A DNA stretch of 64,000 bases. Origin: Frankia sp. QA3. Its GTDB lineage: Bacteria > Actinomycetota > Actinomycetes > Frankiales > Frankiaceae. The stretch lies in contig NZ_CM001489.1 in the NCBI RefSeq assembly GCF_000262465.1, positions 5,521,067 to 5,585,066 of the forward strand. The letters are read 5' to 3'. Position 1 is the first letter of the stretch; the number at the start of each line of letters is the position of its first letter. A program made the translations under genes and the position numbers. A model generated the notes under the pieces. The model ran no database searches. It saw nothing but the letters and a program-made list of their open reading frames with translations, and was not told where the DNA came from. This document shows, one piece after another, positions 1-8,601 of the stretch.

Positions 1-468
1 AAGATGCCCGGCTGGTGGCAGGTGATGCTGCCGGTCCAGCCCAACGGCAGCACCGGTTGGGTCAAGGCCGACCAGGTCACCGCGTCGGAAACGCCCTACC
101 GGCTGGTCGTGTCCCGCGGTCGCCACCTGCTGCAGGTGTTCAGCGACGGCAAGCAGATCGCGCAGGAGCCGGTGGCCATCGGCACCAGCGACACGCCGAC
201 CCCGGGCGGACGCTTCTACCTCATGGAGCTGCTGCAGCCGCGCAACCCGAAGGGCCCATACGGCCCGTACGCGTTCGGCCTGAACGGTTTCTCGACATCG
301 CTGAGCTCGTTCGAGGGCCGCAAACCGGTGATCGGCCTGCACGGCACCAACGAGCCGAAGATGATCGGCAAGGACGTCAGCCACGGCTGCATCCGGTTGA
401 GCAACGACGCGATCAGCCGACTGGCCCAGACCGTCCCGCTGGGCACTCCGGTCGACATCGTCGCCTGA
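1..468 (+). CDS. L,D-transpeptidase (YkuD), 5'-truncated
   Basis: C-terminal part of a YkuD-type L,D-transpeptidase, which makes 3-3 cross-links in peptidoglycan or attaches proteins to it outside the membrane. The reading frame is open from the first base of the window, so the gene begins upstream; the ATG at 4 is probably internal. The catalytic signature is clear: a histidine in GLHGT followed by SHGCIRLSN, with the nucleophilic Cys encoded at 388-390. The segment before it (about 30 residues ending GSTGWVKADQV) looks like the end of an SH3-like or linker region. The protein ends a few residues after the catalytic domain, as is usual. Confident for the family; the N-terminal architecture cannot be seen. 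Confidence 0.9.
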   Translation, partial: KMPGWWQVMLPVQPNGSTGWVKADQVTASETPYRLVVSRGRHLLQVFSDGKQIAQEPVAIGTSDTPTPGGRFYLMELLQPRNPKGPYGPYAFGLNGFSTSLSSFEGRKPVIGLHGTNEPKMIGKDVSHGCIRLSNDAISRLAQTVPLGTPVDIVA

Positions 469-522
469 GTCCTCCGGTCGTCCCACCCAGACCGGTCGGC
501 ACGGTCAGACCGGTCGGCACGG

Positions 523-1185
523 TCAGGCCGGCTGAGGTCCCTGGTCGCCGCCGACCAGGGCAGGCCGGGCCGCGGCGGCGATCCGCAGGTCCGCGACGAA
601 CCCGCCGTACACCTCGTCCCGCTTGGCCGGATCCGCCCGCAGCACGGCGCTGGGGTGCAGCGTCGCGAGCAGCTGGGCGTTCGACCCGGGCGGGCCGGGC
701 AGCAGCCGCCCGCGCATCCGGGTCACCCGGAACGACGGCCCGAGCAGCGACGCACCCGCCGTCGCGCCCAGCACCACGACCAGCGACGGCCGGATGATGT
801 TGAGCTCGGCGGCGAGCCAGGGGCGGCAGGCGGTGACGTGCCGCGCCTGCGGCGTCTGGTGGATGCGCCGGGGGCCGTTGCCCGTGCGGTAGCCGAAGTG
901 CTTGACGGCGTTCGTCGCGTACAGCTCGGCGCGGTCCAGCCCCGCCTCGCCGAGCGCCCGGTCGAGCAGCTTGCCGGCGGGGCCGACGAACGGCTGGCCA
1001 CGGCGATCCTCGACGTCTCCGGGCTGCTCCCCGACCACCACCAGCCAGGTGCGGGCCGGACCCGCGCCGAAGACGGTCCGGGTGCCGGGCAGCTCGGCGA
1101 GGTCGCATCCCCGGCAGGCGGCGGCGGCCGCCGCGAGCGTGGGCAGATCCGCGCCAGGGGGTACCACGACGGGCTGCATGCTCAT
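523..1185 (-). CDS. udgX: UdgX-type uracil-DNA glycosylase
   Basis: Uracil-DNA glycosylase of the UdgX branch (close to family 4), which removes uracil from DNA and, in characterised members, stays covalently bound to the abasic site. Visible: CRGC near the N-terminus and a later Cys (likely Fe-S ligands), GEQPGD in motif 1 where family 4 has GEAPG, FVGPAGKLLD, the RRIH loop diagnostic of UdgX, and HPSAVLR as the last motif. From the ATG at 1185 the loop histidine is residue 109, the number given for the covalent His of the mycobacterial enzyme. A TTG at 1197 and an ATG at 1179 are alternative starts; AGGA sits five bases before the latter. The neighbouring gene is a photolyase, so this is a small repair locus. 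Confidence 0.88.
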   Translation of the reverse strand: MSMQPVVVPPGADLPTLAAAAAACRGCDLAELPGTRTVFGAGPARTWLVVVGEQPGDVEDRRGQPFVGPAGKLLDRALGEAGLDRAELYATNAVKHFGYRTGNGPRRIHQTPQARHVTACRPWLAAELNIIRPSLVVVLGATAGASLLGPSFRVTRMRGRLLPGPPGSNAQLLATLHPSAVLRADPAKRDEVYGGFVADLRIAAAARPALVGGDQGPQPA

Positions 1186-1524
1186 CCTGAGATTCAAGCG
1201 GACGCGCCGACCTGCGGTCCTGCGGGGTCAGACGGGGTGGGCGTGGCGCGCCACACGTGGGTTGCCCTCCACATCCCACGCGGGCGCGACCACCTCCGGC
1301 GGAGCCCGTCACTTCTCCACCGGGCTTCGAGCGGGAGATCCCTGCCCACAAACTCCCTGCCCTGTCACAAGGGTGGCCAATCCTCGCCCGGCGTACCCAT
1401 CGGACCGGACAACCCGGGTGTCAGATTCGCGACACGTTTCGCGCTTGCGGCCAAGCCATCCATCCGGTAGACGATCACCTCGATGAGGAATCCGGCCACC
1501 GGTTCGCCAGCTGCCCCGGCCACC
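1186..1524. other. Intergenic gap, no gene seen
   Basis: About 340 bases between the photolyase stop and the udgX start, both genes being leftward. Reading frames here are short and lack the third-position GC pattern of the neighbours. I see no tRNA, riboswitch or convincing promoter. It should hold the udgX promoter and the end of the photolyase transcript. Confidence 0.5.
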
Positions 1525-2946
1525 TCAGCCGCGATGGCGGGCCGCCTCGTAGCGGGCCAGCGCCTCCCGCCGCTCGGCGGCGTGGTCGACCACCGGCGCC
1601 GGATACCCCTCGGGCGGCCCGTCCGGCAGCGTCCACGGCTCGTGCACCTTCGCCCGCGGCACGTCGCGCAGCTGCGGTATCCACCGGCGTACATAGGTCC
1701 CGTCCGGGTCGTACGTGCGGCCCTGTGACACCGGGTTGAACACCCGGAAGTACGGTGCGGCGTCGGTACCGGTACCGGCCGTCCACTGCCAGCCGTGATG
1801 GTTCGACGCCAGGTCGCCGTCGACCAGATGGTCGAGGAACCACCGCGCCCCGTGGGTCCAGTGGACGTGCAGGTCCTTGCACACGAACGACGCCTCGATC
1901 AGGCGGACCCGGTTGGGCACCCAGCCCTCGGCGAACAGCTGGCGCATGCCCGCGTCGACGATGGGGAACCCCGTGTTGCCCCACTTCCAGGCCTCGAATC
2001 CGGCCCCCGGCGGCTCATATGCCATGTCGGCCAGCGCGTCGGTCAGGTCCGCGCGAGCGGACGCGGGGTTCGCCGCGAGCACGTCGGCGTAGAACTCCCG
2101 CCACGCCAGCTCCGACCGGAACTTCTCGACGTCACGCTCCCGGTCTCCGGACTGCTCCATACCGCCGGACGACCTCGAGGCGGCGGACGACCTCGAGGCG
2201 GGGGAGCCGGTGACCCGGTCGAGCTCGGCGAGGACGGTCCGCGGATGGATGCAGCCGTACTTCAGGTAGGGCGACAGCCTCGAGGTGGTGTCCTCCCCGG
2301 GCACGTCGCGCCGCTCGGCATAGCCATCCAGCGAGCCGTGCAGGAACTCGGCGAGCCGCTCGCGCGCGGCCTTCTCGCCCGCCGCGGGCAGCCGGGTACC
2401 GCCGAGGTCCGGATCGGCCGGGATGTCGTCGGAGGGTAGCCGCGCCCAGCGGACCCCGTCCGGCTCAGCGATCGGGCGGCGCCAGCCGTGCTCCTTCCAT
2501 GCCCGGTAGAACGGGGTGTAGACGCGAAACGGCGTTCCGCCCGCCGTGGACAGCCGGCCCGGCGCTACGGCGTACGGCGACCCGGTCCGGACGAGCTCCC
2601 GGCCGTCGGCGCGCAGCGCCCGCTCGACCTCGCTGTCGCGGCGGCGCCCGTAGGGCCCGTAGTCCGCGGCGATGTGCACCTGGCGCGCGTCGACGGCCCG
2701 CGCGACCGCGGGGACGACGTCCACCGGATCGCCCACCCGCACGCACAGCCGGCCACCAAGCTGCTCGTCCAGCTCCCGCAGGCAGCGGTGCAGGAAGGCG
2801 AGCCGGACCGGACCGGCCGGGCTGCGCAGCACGTCGTCGAGGACGAACAGCACCAGCACCTCGTCGACCCCGTGCGCCGCCGCGCGCAGCGCCGGGTTGT
2901 CACTCAGTCGCAGATCCCGCCGCAGCCAGCAGACCGACACCGTCAT
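1525..2946 (-). CDS. phrB: Deoxyribodipyrimidine photolyase (class I)
   Basis: Light-driven repair of cyclobutane pyrimidine dimers using FADH and an antenna cofactor. The 473-aa length is normal. It opens with VCWLRRDLRLSDNPAL (antenna/Rossmann domain); SRLSPYLKYGCIHPR and the WREFYADVL helix mark the FAD domain; and NTGFPIVDAGMRQL, WRFLDHLVDGDLASN and WQWTAGTGTDAAPYFRVFNP make the flavin- and dimer-binding core. Between SRLSPYL and WREFY lies an insert of about 20 Ser/Ala/Gly residues made by an 18-nt tandem duplication (2166-2201). The start ATG at 2946 fits the family start MTVSVCWLRRDLR. Assignment as a photolyase rather than a cryptochrome is by similarity only. Confidence 0.93.
   Translation of the reverse strand: MTVSVCWLRRDLRLSDNPALRAAAHGVDEVLVLFVLDDVLRSPAGPVRLAFLHRCLRELDEQLGGRLCVRVGDPVDVVPAVARAVDARQVHIAADYGPYGRRRDSEVERALRADGRELVRTGSPYAVAPGRLSTAGGTPFRVYTPFYRAWKEHGWRRPIAEPDGVRWARLPSDDIPADPDLGGTRLPAAGEKAARERLAEFLHGSLDGYAERRDVPGEDTTSRLSPYLKYGCIHPRTVLAELDRVTGSPASRSSAASRSSGGMEQSGDRERDVEKFRSELAWREFYADVLAANPASARADLTDALADMAYEPPGAGFEAWKWGNTGFPIVDAGMRQLFAEGWVPNRVRLIEASFVCKDLHVHWTHGARWFLDHLVDGDLASNHHGWQWTAGTGTDAAPYFRVFNPVSQGRTYDPDGTYVRRWIPQLRDVPRAKVHEPWTLPDGPPEGYPAPVVDHAAERREALARYEAARHRG
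2166..2201. repeat. 18-nt tandem duplication inside phrB
   Basis: Two consecutive 18-nt copies (cggacgacctcgaggcgg) keep the frame and encode a Ser/Ala/Gly-rich surface insert in the photolyase. Likely replication slippage in a loop that tolerates extra length. Confidence 0.8.
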
Positions 2947-3065
2947 GCGAGCGGACGCTAGCCGGTCGACCGCCCCTCGCCGCGGCGCGGGGCGGCGAAC
3001 GCGGAGGACCCGCCGATCTATAGCTGTGCGTCATCGAAAGATTACTGTGAGCTTATGATTGCCGG

Positions 3066-4193
3066 GTGCAGGTGACCGTCGCCATCGCGTGGGATCGCGG
3101 TTTCTCGGATGCCTGGTCCCGCATCGCGGAAACCGGGCCGAAGATCGGGGTCTTCCTCACGATCTGCGTGCTCGGCGGCCTGCTGGTCCGGGTCGGGGCA
3201 CGGCTGCTGACCGCCCTGGCGATCCGGCTGGGGATCGACCGGGCCCTGGACCGATCCGGCCTGCCGGCCCTGCTGCGCCGGCCGGCGGCGGATGTCCGCA
3301 CGGGCGCGGTGCGGGTGCTGACCGGCCTCGGCCTGCTCACGGTGCTGCGCGTCGCCGTGGGTGTCTTCGGCCCGAGCGCCGCCGAGGACACCGTCACCGA
3401 GCTGCTCGCGCTGCTGCTGCACACCATGCTCGCAACCGTGATCATCGCGATCGGGGTCAGCCTCGCCCGGCTCGCCCGTACCTTCGTGCACGAGGCGCTG
3501 CGGGAACTCAGTTATGCGCACGCGGCCGGCAACACGGTGGCCGCCGTACTCGTGATCACATTCGGCAAGGCCGGGCTCGACGAGGTGGGCCTCGCGACCT
3601 CCGTCACGACCCCCCTGCTCTGGGCCATCCTCGCCACCCTGACCGGGGTGATCGTGGTCGGAGTGGGCGGGGGCCTCGTCCGACCCATGCAGCTGCGCTG
3701 GGAGGAGATCCTCGAACACGCCGAGGACACCGCCGCCCAGGCCCGGCTGACCTGGCGCGCACGCCACACCGACCCCGCCGAGACCGACCCCGCCGAGACC
3801 GACCCCACCGCCGCCGACCTCACCGCCGCCGACCTCACCGCCGCGGACCTCACCGCCGCGGACCTCACCGCCGCGGAAGGCGCGGACGTCGACGCCACCG
3901 GCCCGACGACCAACGAGCCGACGGCCAACGAGCCGACGGCCAACGAGCCGCCCGCCGACCCGGACGTGCCGGTCGAACCGGATCCGGCCGGGGGCCCGGT
4001 GTCGCCGTCAATCCCGGTCCCGACGCCGGGAGCGGTTGCGGCCACCACGCCCCGTCCGTCCATCCCACCGCCGGGCGAACAGGCCCCCCTCGAACCCGCC
4101 GCGCCCGACCGGACCTCGGCATCCGCCTCCTCGCCACGGCCGAACGGCCCGCCCCGGCCCGCCGACGGGCCCCCGCCGGAGGGACCCCCGTAA
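3066..4193 (+). CDS. Multi-helix membrane protein, TM_helix/MscS-like, repeat tail
   Basis: The N-terminal half (residues about 25-215) has four or five hydrophobic segments, including VFLTICVLGGLLVRVGARL, LLALLLHTMLATVIIAIGVSL and LLWAILATLTGVIVVGVGGGL. The layout resembles conserved TM_helix (PF05552) membrane proteins related to MscS channels without the MscS beta domain; that relation is inference. From about residue 235 the protein becomes acidic and repetitive: seven 5-residue units (DPAET, DLTAA) and three TANEP units encoded by 15-nt tandem repeats, then a Pro/Ala-rich tail. The GTG at 3066 is the start used; an ATG at 3055 is out of frame. Function not known. Confidence 0.7.
   Translation: MQVTVAIAWDRGFSDAWSRIAETGPKIGVFLTICVLGGLLVRVGARLLTALAIRLGIDRALDRSGLPALLRRPAADVRTGAVRVLTGLGLLTVLRVAVGVFGPSAAEDTVTELLALLLHTMLATVIIAIGVSLARLARTFVHEALRELSYAHAAGNTVAAVLVITFGKAGLDEVGLATSVTTPLLWAILATLTGVIVVGVGGGLVRPMQLRWEEILEHAEDTAAQARLTWRARHTDPAETDPAETDPTAADLTAADLTAADLTAADLTAAEGADVDATGPTTNEPTANEPTANEPPADPDVPVEPDPAGGPVSPSIPVPTPGAVAATTPRPSIPPPGEQAPLEPAAPDRTSASASSPRPNGPPRPADGPPPEGPP
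3771..3950. repeat. 15-nt tandem repeats in membrane protein tail
   Basis: Seven consecutive 15-mers (gaccccgccgagacc drifting into gacctcaccgccgcg) span 3771-3875. Three more of a second unit (acggccaacgagccg) span 3906-3950. All keep the frame and encode DPAET/DLTAA and TANEP pentamers. Good candidate for length variation between strains. Confidence 0.85.
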
Positions 4194-4402
4194 CCTGTGG
4201 CTCGTTCCCGCCTCTACCGTCACGCAGGGACCAGTGGGTGTGCGTTAGGCGAACTACGGCGCGTTCGGCCCCTGGGTGGGGCACTCTGGGAGAGGACGGG
4301 ATGTCAACGCCGGTCATCGACCTGAACCGCCCGTACCACCCGGACCCGGACACCTGACCCGGACACCTGACCCAGCCAGGAGACCCGCCGATCGATCTCC
4401 AC

Positions 4403-4813
4403 ATGACCGATCTTCGCGGCAGGAACCTCATCAACGTCACGAGTGGCGAGCGGAGGGACATCTCGGTGGAGGAGCTCTCGGACATGGAGCGTTCCCGGCT
4501 GCTCCTCGGCTGGCTGGCGGCGCGGCGCGCGGTGGACAACTGTCTGTCGGACCTGCTCGCCGCCGGTCCCGCGGGAGAACGTCGGGTGCGCGAGTCGCTG
4601 GCGCTCGTGGACGACCTGGAAAGTCGCGCCCAGGAGGCGTTCGACCGCTACCGCACCGCCGCGGAGAGCACCTCGGCTCCCCCGCCGCGTCCGGCGGGCC
4701 GCTGGTCGCCGCCGGCCACGGCGGAGCGCCCCCGCCTCAATGTGGTCCGCGCCCCGGAAGGCGACCTCGCTCGCAGCAGTTCCAACACGAAGAGTAATCA
4801 CCGGCACCGGTGA
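4403..4813 (+). CDS. Small conserved-looking hypothetical protein
   Basis: Not recognised. The 136-aa product begins MTDLRGRNLINVTSGERRD and residues 20-85 are predicted largely helical, with LLLGWLAARRAVDNCLSDLLAAG and VRESLALVDDLESRAQEAFDRYR giving a heptad-like pattern. The last 50 residues are Pro/Ser/Arg-rich and probably disordered. There is no signal peptide or membrane segment, so it is likely cytoplasmic. It is preceded by a duplicated 'acacctgacccgg' around 4350-4375 and followed after 27 bases by the esterase lipoprotein on the same strand, so co-transcription is possible. Confidence 0.6.
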   Translation: MTDLRGRNLINVTSGERRDISVEELSDMERSRLLLGWLAARRAVDNCLSDLLAAGPAGERRVRESLALVDDLESRAQEAFDRYRTAAESTSAPPPRPAGRWSPPATAERPRLNVVRAPEGDLARSSSNTKSNHRHR

Positions 4814-4840
4814 CGCCCGGTCCGCTACAGGCGGGCCAGA

Positions 4841-5992
4841 ATGGCCATCGTGCCGGCCGTTCGTCGCCGCCGCGTCACCGCGGTCTGGCTCCTCACCTTC
4901 CTACTCCCCGCGCTACTGACCGTCACCAGCTGTAGCGGGCTGAGTGGAACCCGCCGAGGCAATGTGGTCCCCGGGGCCACCCCGACCGCGCCGCCGACCA
5001 CCGGACCGGACGCGTTCGAGCAATCCGGCCGCGGCATGCCGATCCGGATCACGCTGCCGCCGCCCGGCACACCCCGGCCGTACCCACTGATCGTGGCGCT
5101 GCACAGCCTGCACTACGACGGCACCGACCCCAAGGCGCACTGGGATCTCGACGGCCTCGCCCGCGCCGCGGGCCTCGCCGTCGTCTACCCGGACGGCATC
5201 GGCAAGGCCTGGAACGCCGGGACATGCTGCGATACCGCGAAGATCAACAGCATGGACGACGTCGGCTGGTTGCGCGCGCTGATCGCTCACCTGAGCGAGA
5301 ACTACCCGATCGACCGTACGCGGGTCAGTCTGATCGGCCTGTCCAACGGCGGCATGCTCGCCTACCGGTACGCCTGCGAGCACGGCGACGAACTCGCGGG
5401 CATCGCCGTGGTCGCGGCGAGCCGGCAGGTGGCGCAGTGCCAGCCGGCGGCGCCGCTGACCGTCGTCGTCGTGCACGGCGGTGCCGACGGTCACGTCCCC
5501 TACCTCGGCTCGCAGTGGTCACCCGTGCTGCAGACGGCGATCACCCCGGTCGAGGAGAGCATGGCGCCGTTCCGCGCGGTGGACCACTGCCCGCTGCCCA
5601 GCCAGCCCGGCGACACCATCCTCACCGACTCCACCGGGGTGCCCTGGCACGCCGAGGCTCCGCCCACGGCCCTGTCCGCCGGGCAGCAGCCCGCACCCGC
5701 GGCGTCCACACCCCAGCCCGGGGCGCCGACGCCGGTGCCCGGACCTTCTACACCGGTACCCGACGGTCTGGCCGCCCCCGCCGGCCCCCCGGCCGCACCG
5801 GTGACGACCGGGCCGGTGGCCGTCCGCAGGGAGGCCCGGTGCGCATCCTCGGCCCGGGTCGTCCAGTTCCTGATGCCCTCGATGGGCCACGGCTGGCCGC
5901 CCGCCGCCGGACCGAACTCGTTCGCCACCAGCGGGGTGATCTGGAACCTGCTCGCGCCGGCGCGGTCCGCCCACCCCGGGCCCCGGATGTGA
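4841..5992 (+). CDS. LpqC-like esterase lipoprotein (PHB depolymerase family)
   Basis: Exported alpha/beta hydrolase of the polyhydroxybutyrate depolymerase/feruloyl esterase family, like mycobacterial LpqC. It starts with a basic n-region, a hydrophobic stretch and a lipobox ending VTSC, so it should be a lipid-anchored surface protein. Core motifs: PYPLIVALHSLHYDG (oxyanion region), VVYPDGIGKAWNAGTCC, the nucleophile elbow GLSNGG, an acid in VHGGADGHVPY, and a C-terminal His in SMGHGWP. Between acid and histidine there is a Pro/Ala-rich insert of about 60 residues not usual in the family. The substrate cannot be told from sequence. Confidence 0.85.
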   Translation: MAIVPAVRRRRVTAVWLLTFLLPALLTVTSCSGLSGTRRGNVVPGATPTAPPTTGPDAFEQSGRGMPIRITLPPPGTPRPYPLIVALHSLHYDGTDPKAHWDLDGLARAAGLAVVYPDGIGKAWNAGTCCDTAKINSMDDVGWLRALIAHLSENYPIDRTRVSLIGLSNGGMLAYRYACEHGDELAGIAVVAASRQVAQCQPAAPLTVVVVHGGADGHVPYLGSQWSPVLQTAITPVEESMAPFRAVDHCPLPSQPGDTILTDSTGVPWHAEAPPTALSAGQQPAPAASTPQPGAPTPVPGPSTPVPDGLAAPAGPPAAPVTTGPVAVRREARCASSARVVQFLMPSMGHGWPPAAGPNSFATSGVIWNLLAPARSAHPGPRM

Positions 5993-6004
5993 CGGCCGGC
6001 GAGG

Positions 6005-7909
6005 TCAGGCCACCGGAGAGAACGACGCGCGCAAGGCGCCCATCAGCGTGTTCAGCGTCGCAGCAGCGCTCGTGGACACCCTCGCGATGAGCACGTAGAC
6101 GGCCCCCGCCGCGGAGACCGTCCGCATCAGGTAGGACACGCGCTGACCCTCGCGGTCATAGGAGCCGGCAAGCTCCTGGGTCGGCTGGCCGCTGGTGTCC
6201 GTCGCCGGGCCTGAACGCTCCTTCGTCAGCCCCGAGACCGCGTCGAACTCGCCCGCCTGGACCTGACTGAGCGCCGCTGCCGGGTCGGCGCCCGCGATCC
6301 TGGCGACTCCGATCATCTGCGGGCCGTACTCCGAGACGGTGCCGGGCTCCCCGTAGAAGATGCCGGTGTTGTCGCGACGCTGCTTCCACACCGGCGGATG
6401 GGAGAAAGTCGCCTTCTGCAGCGGGTCGGTGTAGGGGGCCCAGTCCGCCGGCACGGCGATCTGGCCCGTAGCCGGCTGGTCGGTGCTCGGGGCGGCGGAG
6501 GCACCCGCGCCGGGCGCCGCCGGCCCGGCGGACGCGGCGGAGGCCGACGGGGACGGCGTGGTGGCCGTGGCGGTGCGGCCGCTGGGGCGCACCTTCTCCC
6601 ACACGACGCCGGCGCCGACCCCCACCCCGAGCGCGACCGCCAGCACCACCAGCGCCACGCCGAGGCGGTGCAGGAAGGACATGGAGTCGGCACCGCCACC
6701 ACCCCGGCGGTCGTCGAGCTCGTCGACCTCGTCGAGGTCGCTGACGTCATCGGGCTCGGGGAAGTCGCGTTCCATGGCCGCCGTGAGGGGACCACCCGCA
6801 CGGCGCGGCGCGGGAGACCGGTCGCTACCCGGACGATGCGGCCCGGTCCGCTTCCTGATCATGGTAGGCGGAGAGTCCAGCGACTGGTCGCCCTCCCGAC
6901 CGGCGATGGCGCCGCCGACGCCGGTCCGTCCCGGCCCACCCGACCGCTGCGGGCGGGACGGGCGTGCCGGAGCTCCGAGCCGGTCGGCGCGACCCGGGTC
7001 GGCGCGGTCGCCGCCGCCGGAACCCGGCGGCGGCCGGCCGGAGCGCGGCCGGTCGAGGCGGGGGTCCTCGGTTCCCGCAGGGGCCGCGAAGCGCGCCCGC
7101 GCGCCAGTGCCCCCAGGCCCGCCATCGGTCCCGGCACGGCCTGCCCGCCCGCCAGCACCGGGCGCCGCGCCGCCGGCCGGGCCATCGGCGGCCCCGAACC
7201 CCGGCGGGGTCGTCCGATCCCGCGGACCGGCGTCACCAGGGCGGCCGGGCCGTCCCGTCCGTTCCCCGCCGACGGCCGGATAGCCCTGTCCGCCGGTGGC
7301 GGCCGGCCGCGACCGCACGACCGCGTGCCGGCCCGTGTCCCCGGTGGGGGCACCCGGCCGTGCCGCCGGGCCGGTAGCGTCGCCTGTTGTGCGTCGCCCG
7401 CCGGCCGGCGGGACGAGAGCCCTGCGGGTGGAGGTGCCGGTGTCCCGGGGCAGGCCCGAGGCATCACCGGCCCGCGGCGCGCGCGGTCCCGCCGGTCCCG
7501 CCGGTCCTGGCGAGCCGGGCGGTCCCGGCGGCCAGGCCCGGTCCCGATCGGGGCCCGGACCGCTGTCCCGGCTGTCCCGGCTGTCCCGGCTGTCTCGGCC
7601 CTGCGGGCGGCCCCGACCGTAGGGATCGTCTCCCGGGCCGTCCGCAGACCCGAATCCGCCGCTCACGCCCCCGGGGAGATAGGACCCGGTCGGCGGGCCG
7701 GCAGGGTAGTAGGGTCCGGTGTCCGCTCCATAGCCCGCCGCGGGCAGCCGATCACCATGGCCGCCGGGGGCGGGCGGACCGCCATAACCTGCGGGGGCTT
7801 GATCGGCCGGAGGGTAGGGCCCGCCCGGCGGGAGGTTTCCCCCGGGCCGACGGTAGGCGGGCTGGCGGTGGTCATCGTCCCATTCGGCCCGTCGCGCACC
7901 GTCCGTCAC
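6005..7909 (-). CDS. Pro/Gly-rich single-span membrane protein
   Basis: Not a recognised family. Residues 1 to about 430 are very rich in Gly, Pro, Arg and Asp, with polar tracts such as RDSRDSRDSRDS, and are probably disordered and cytoplasmic. One membrane helix follows (LGVALVVLAVALGVGVGAGVVW), then a Ser/Ala/Pro linker and a compact C-terminal domain of about 150 residues (DWAPYTDPLQKATFSHPPVWKQRRDN onward) expected outside the cell. I place the start at the GTG at 7909: GGAGG lies seven bases upstream and the protein then begins VTDGARRAEWDDD. An upstream in-frame ATG at 8065 would add 52 residues without similar composition. Such layouts are common for actinobacterial envelope proteins linked to Ser/Thr kinases, but no partner is visible. 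Confidence 0.7.
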   Translation of the reverse strand: MTDGARRAEWDDDHRQPAYRRPGGNLPPGGPYPPADQAPAGYGGPPAPGGHGDRLPAAGYGADTGPYYPAGPPTGSYLPGGVSGGFGSADGPGDDPYGRGRPQGRDSRDSRDSRDSGPGPDRDRAWPPGPPGSPGPAGPAGPRAPRAGDASGLPRDTGTSTRRALVPPAGGRRTTGDATGPAARPGAPTGDTGRHAVVRSRPAATGGQGYPAVGGERTGRPGRPGDAGPRDRTTPPGFGAADGPAGGAAPGAGGRAGRAGTDGGPGGTGARARFAAPAGTEDPRLDRPRSGRPPPGSGGGDRADPGRADRLGAPARPSRPQRSGGPGRTGVGGAIAGREGDQSLDSPPTMIRKRTGPHRPGSDRSPAPRRAGGPLTAAMERDFPEPDDVSDLDEVDELDDRRGGGGADSMSFLHRLGVALVVLAVALGVGVGAGVVWEKVRPSGRTATATTPSPSASAASAGPAAPGAGASAAPSTDQPATGQIAVPADWAPYTDPLQKATFSHPPVWKQRRDNTGIFYGEPGTVSEYGPQMIGVARIAGADPAAALSQVQAGEFDAVSGLTKERSGPATDTSGQPTQELAGSYDREGQRVSYLMRTVSAAGAVYVLIARVSTSAAATLNTLMGALRASFSPVA

Positions 7910-8097
7910 CAGACGACCTCCGATCCCGAGCCCCCGCACGCATTCGTTCGTCCCACCGGTGTACCACGGAGTTGCCGGCACGTAGCGCGCGCCTAGTTGA
8001 CAACAGCCCGCCAGGGGCATAGAGGCCGGGTCGGATATCACCGACCTGCAGCGATATCCTCCCATGGCGCACCGGGCGCCTGATGGGGGGACCGTCG

Positions 8098-8493
8098 ATG
8101 AAGGGCTTCAAGCAGTTCCTGATGCGAGGGAACGTGGTCGACCTCGCGGTCGCCGTGGTGATCGGCACCGCCTTCACCGCTGTGGTGACGTCCCTGGTGA
8201 AGACCATCTTCACCCCGCTGATCGCGGCGATCTTCGGCAAGCCGGACTTCTCGGCCCTCACGTTCACGGTTAACGGCAGCGTGTTTCGCTACGGCGAGTT
8301 CATCAACAGCGTCGTCGCCTTCCTCTCCGTGGCGACCGTGATCTACTTCGTCGTGGTGCTCCCCCTGAAGACCATCAACGACCGGCGCGCCCGGGGCCAG
8401 GTCCCGCCCGAGGAGGACCCGGTGCTGACCGATGAGGCACGCCTGCTCACCGAGATTCGTGATCTACTGGCGGAACGCCGTCCCACCTCCTGA
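8098..8493 (+). CDS. mscL: Large-conductance mechanosensitive channel MscL
   Basis: Pentameric emergency valve that opens on membrane tension during osmotic downshock. The 131-aa product has the family hallmark MKGFKQFLMRGNVVDLAVAVVIG, TM1 (VVDLAVAVVIGTAFTAVVTSLV), a periplasmic-loop equivalent with VFRYGEFINSVVAF, TM2 ending in VVLPLKTIND, and a charged C-terminal helix bundle (EARLLTEIRDLLAER). The ATG at 8098 matches the conserved N-terminus; an in-frame upstream ATG at 8083 would add five non-conserved residues. Confidence 0.96.
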   Translation: MKGFKQFLMRGNVVDLAVAVVIGTAFTAVVTSLVKTIFTPLIAAIFGKPDFSALTFTVNGSVFRYGEFINSVVAFLSVATVIYFVVVLPLKTINDRRARGQVPPEEDPVLTDEARLLTEIRDLLAERRPTS

Positions 8494-8601
8494 GTCGGTC
8501 GACACCGGAGGGACTCCGCACCGGTCCATCCTGTCGATCGCTTACCCGAACGTTGGTCGGCATTCAGGAATCGCTCAGGCTCGCAAGGGAAAGTGCCTAC
8601 C

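Noticed and set aside
413..1351. Minus-strand frame longer than udgX
   Set aside because: Arg/Gly-rich shadow; the udgX frame carries all glycosylase motifs.
3816..3880. Pentapeptide-repeat (A-D/N-L-x-x) protein
   Set aside because: The DLTAA run fits the consensus for only five units and comes from exact 15-nt DNA repeats, so it is low complexity rather than a beta-helix.
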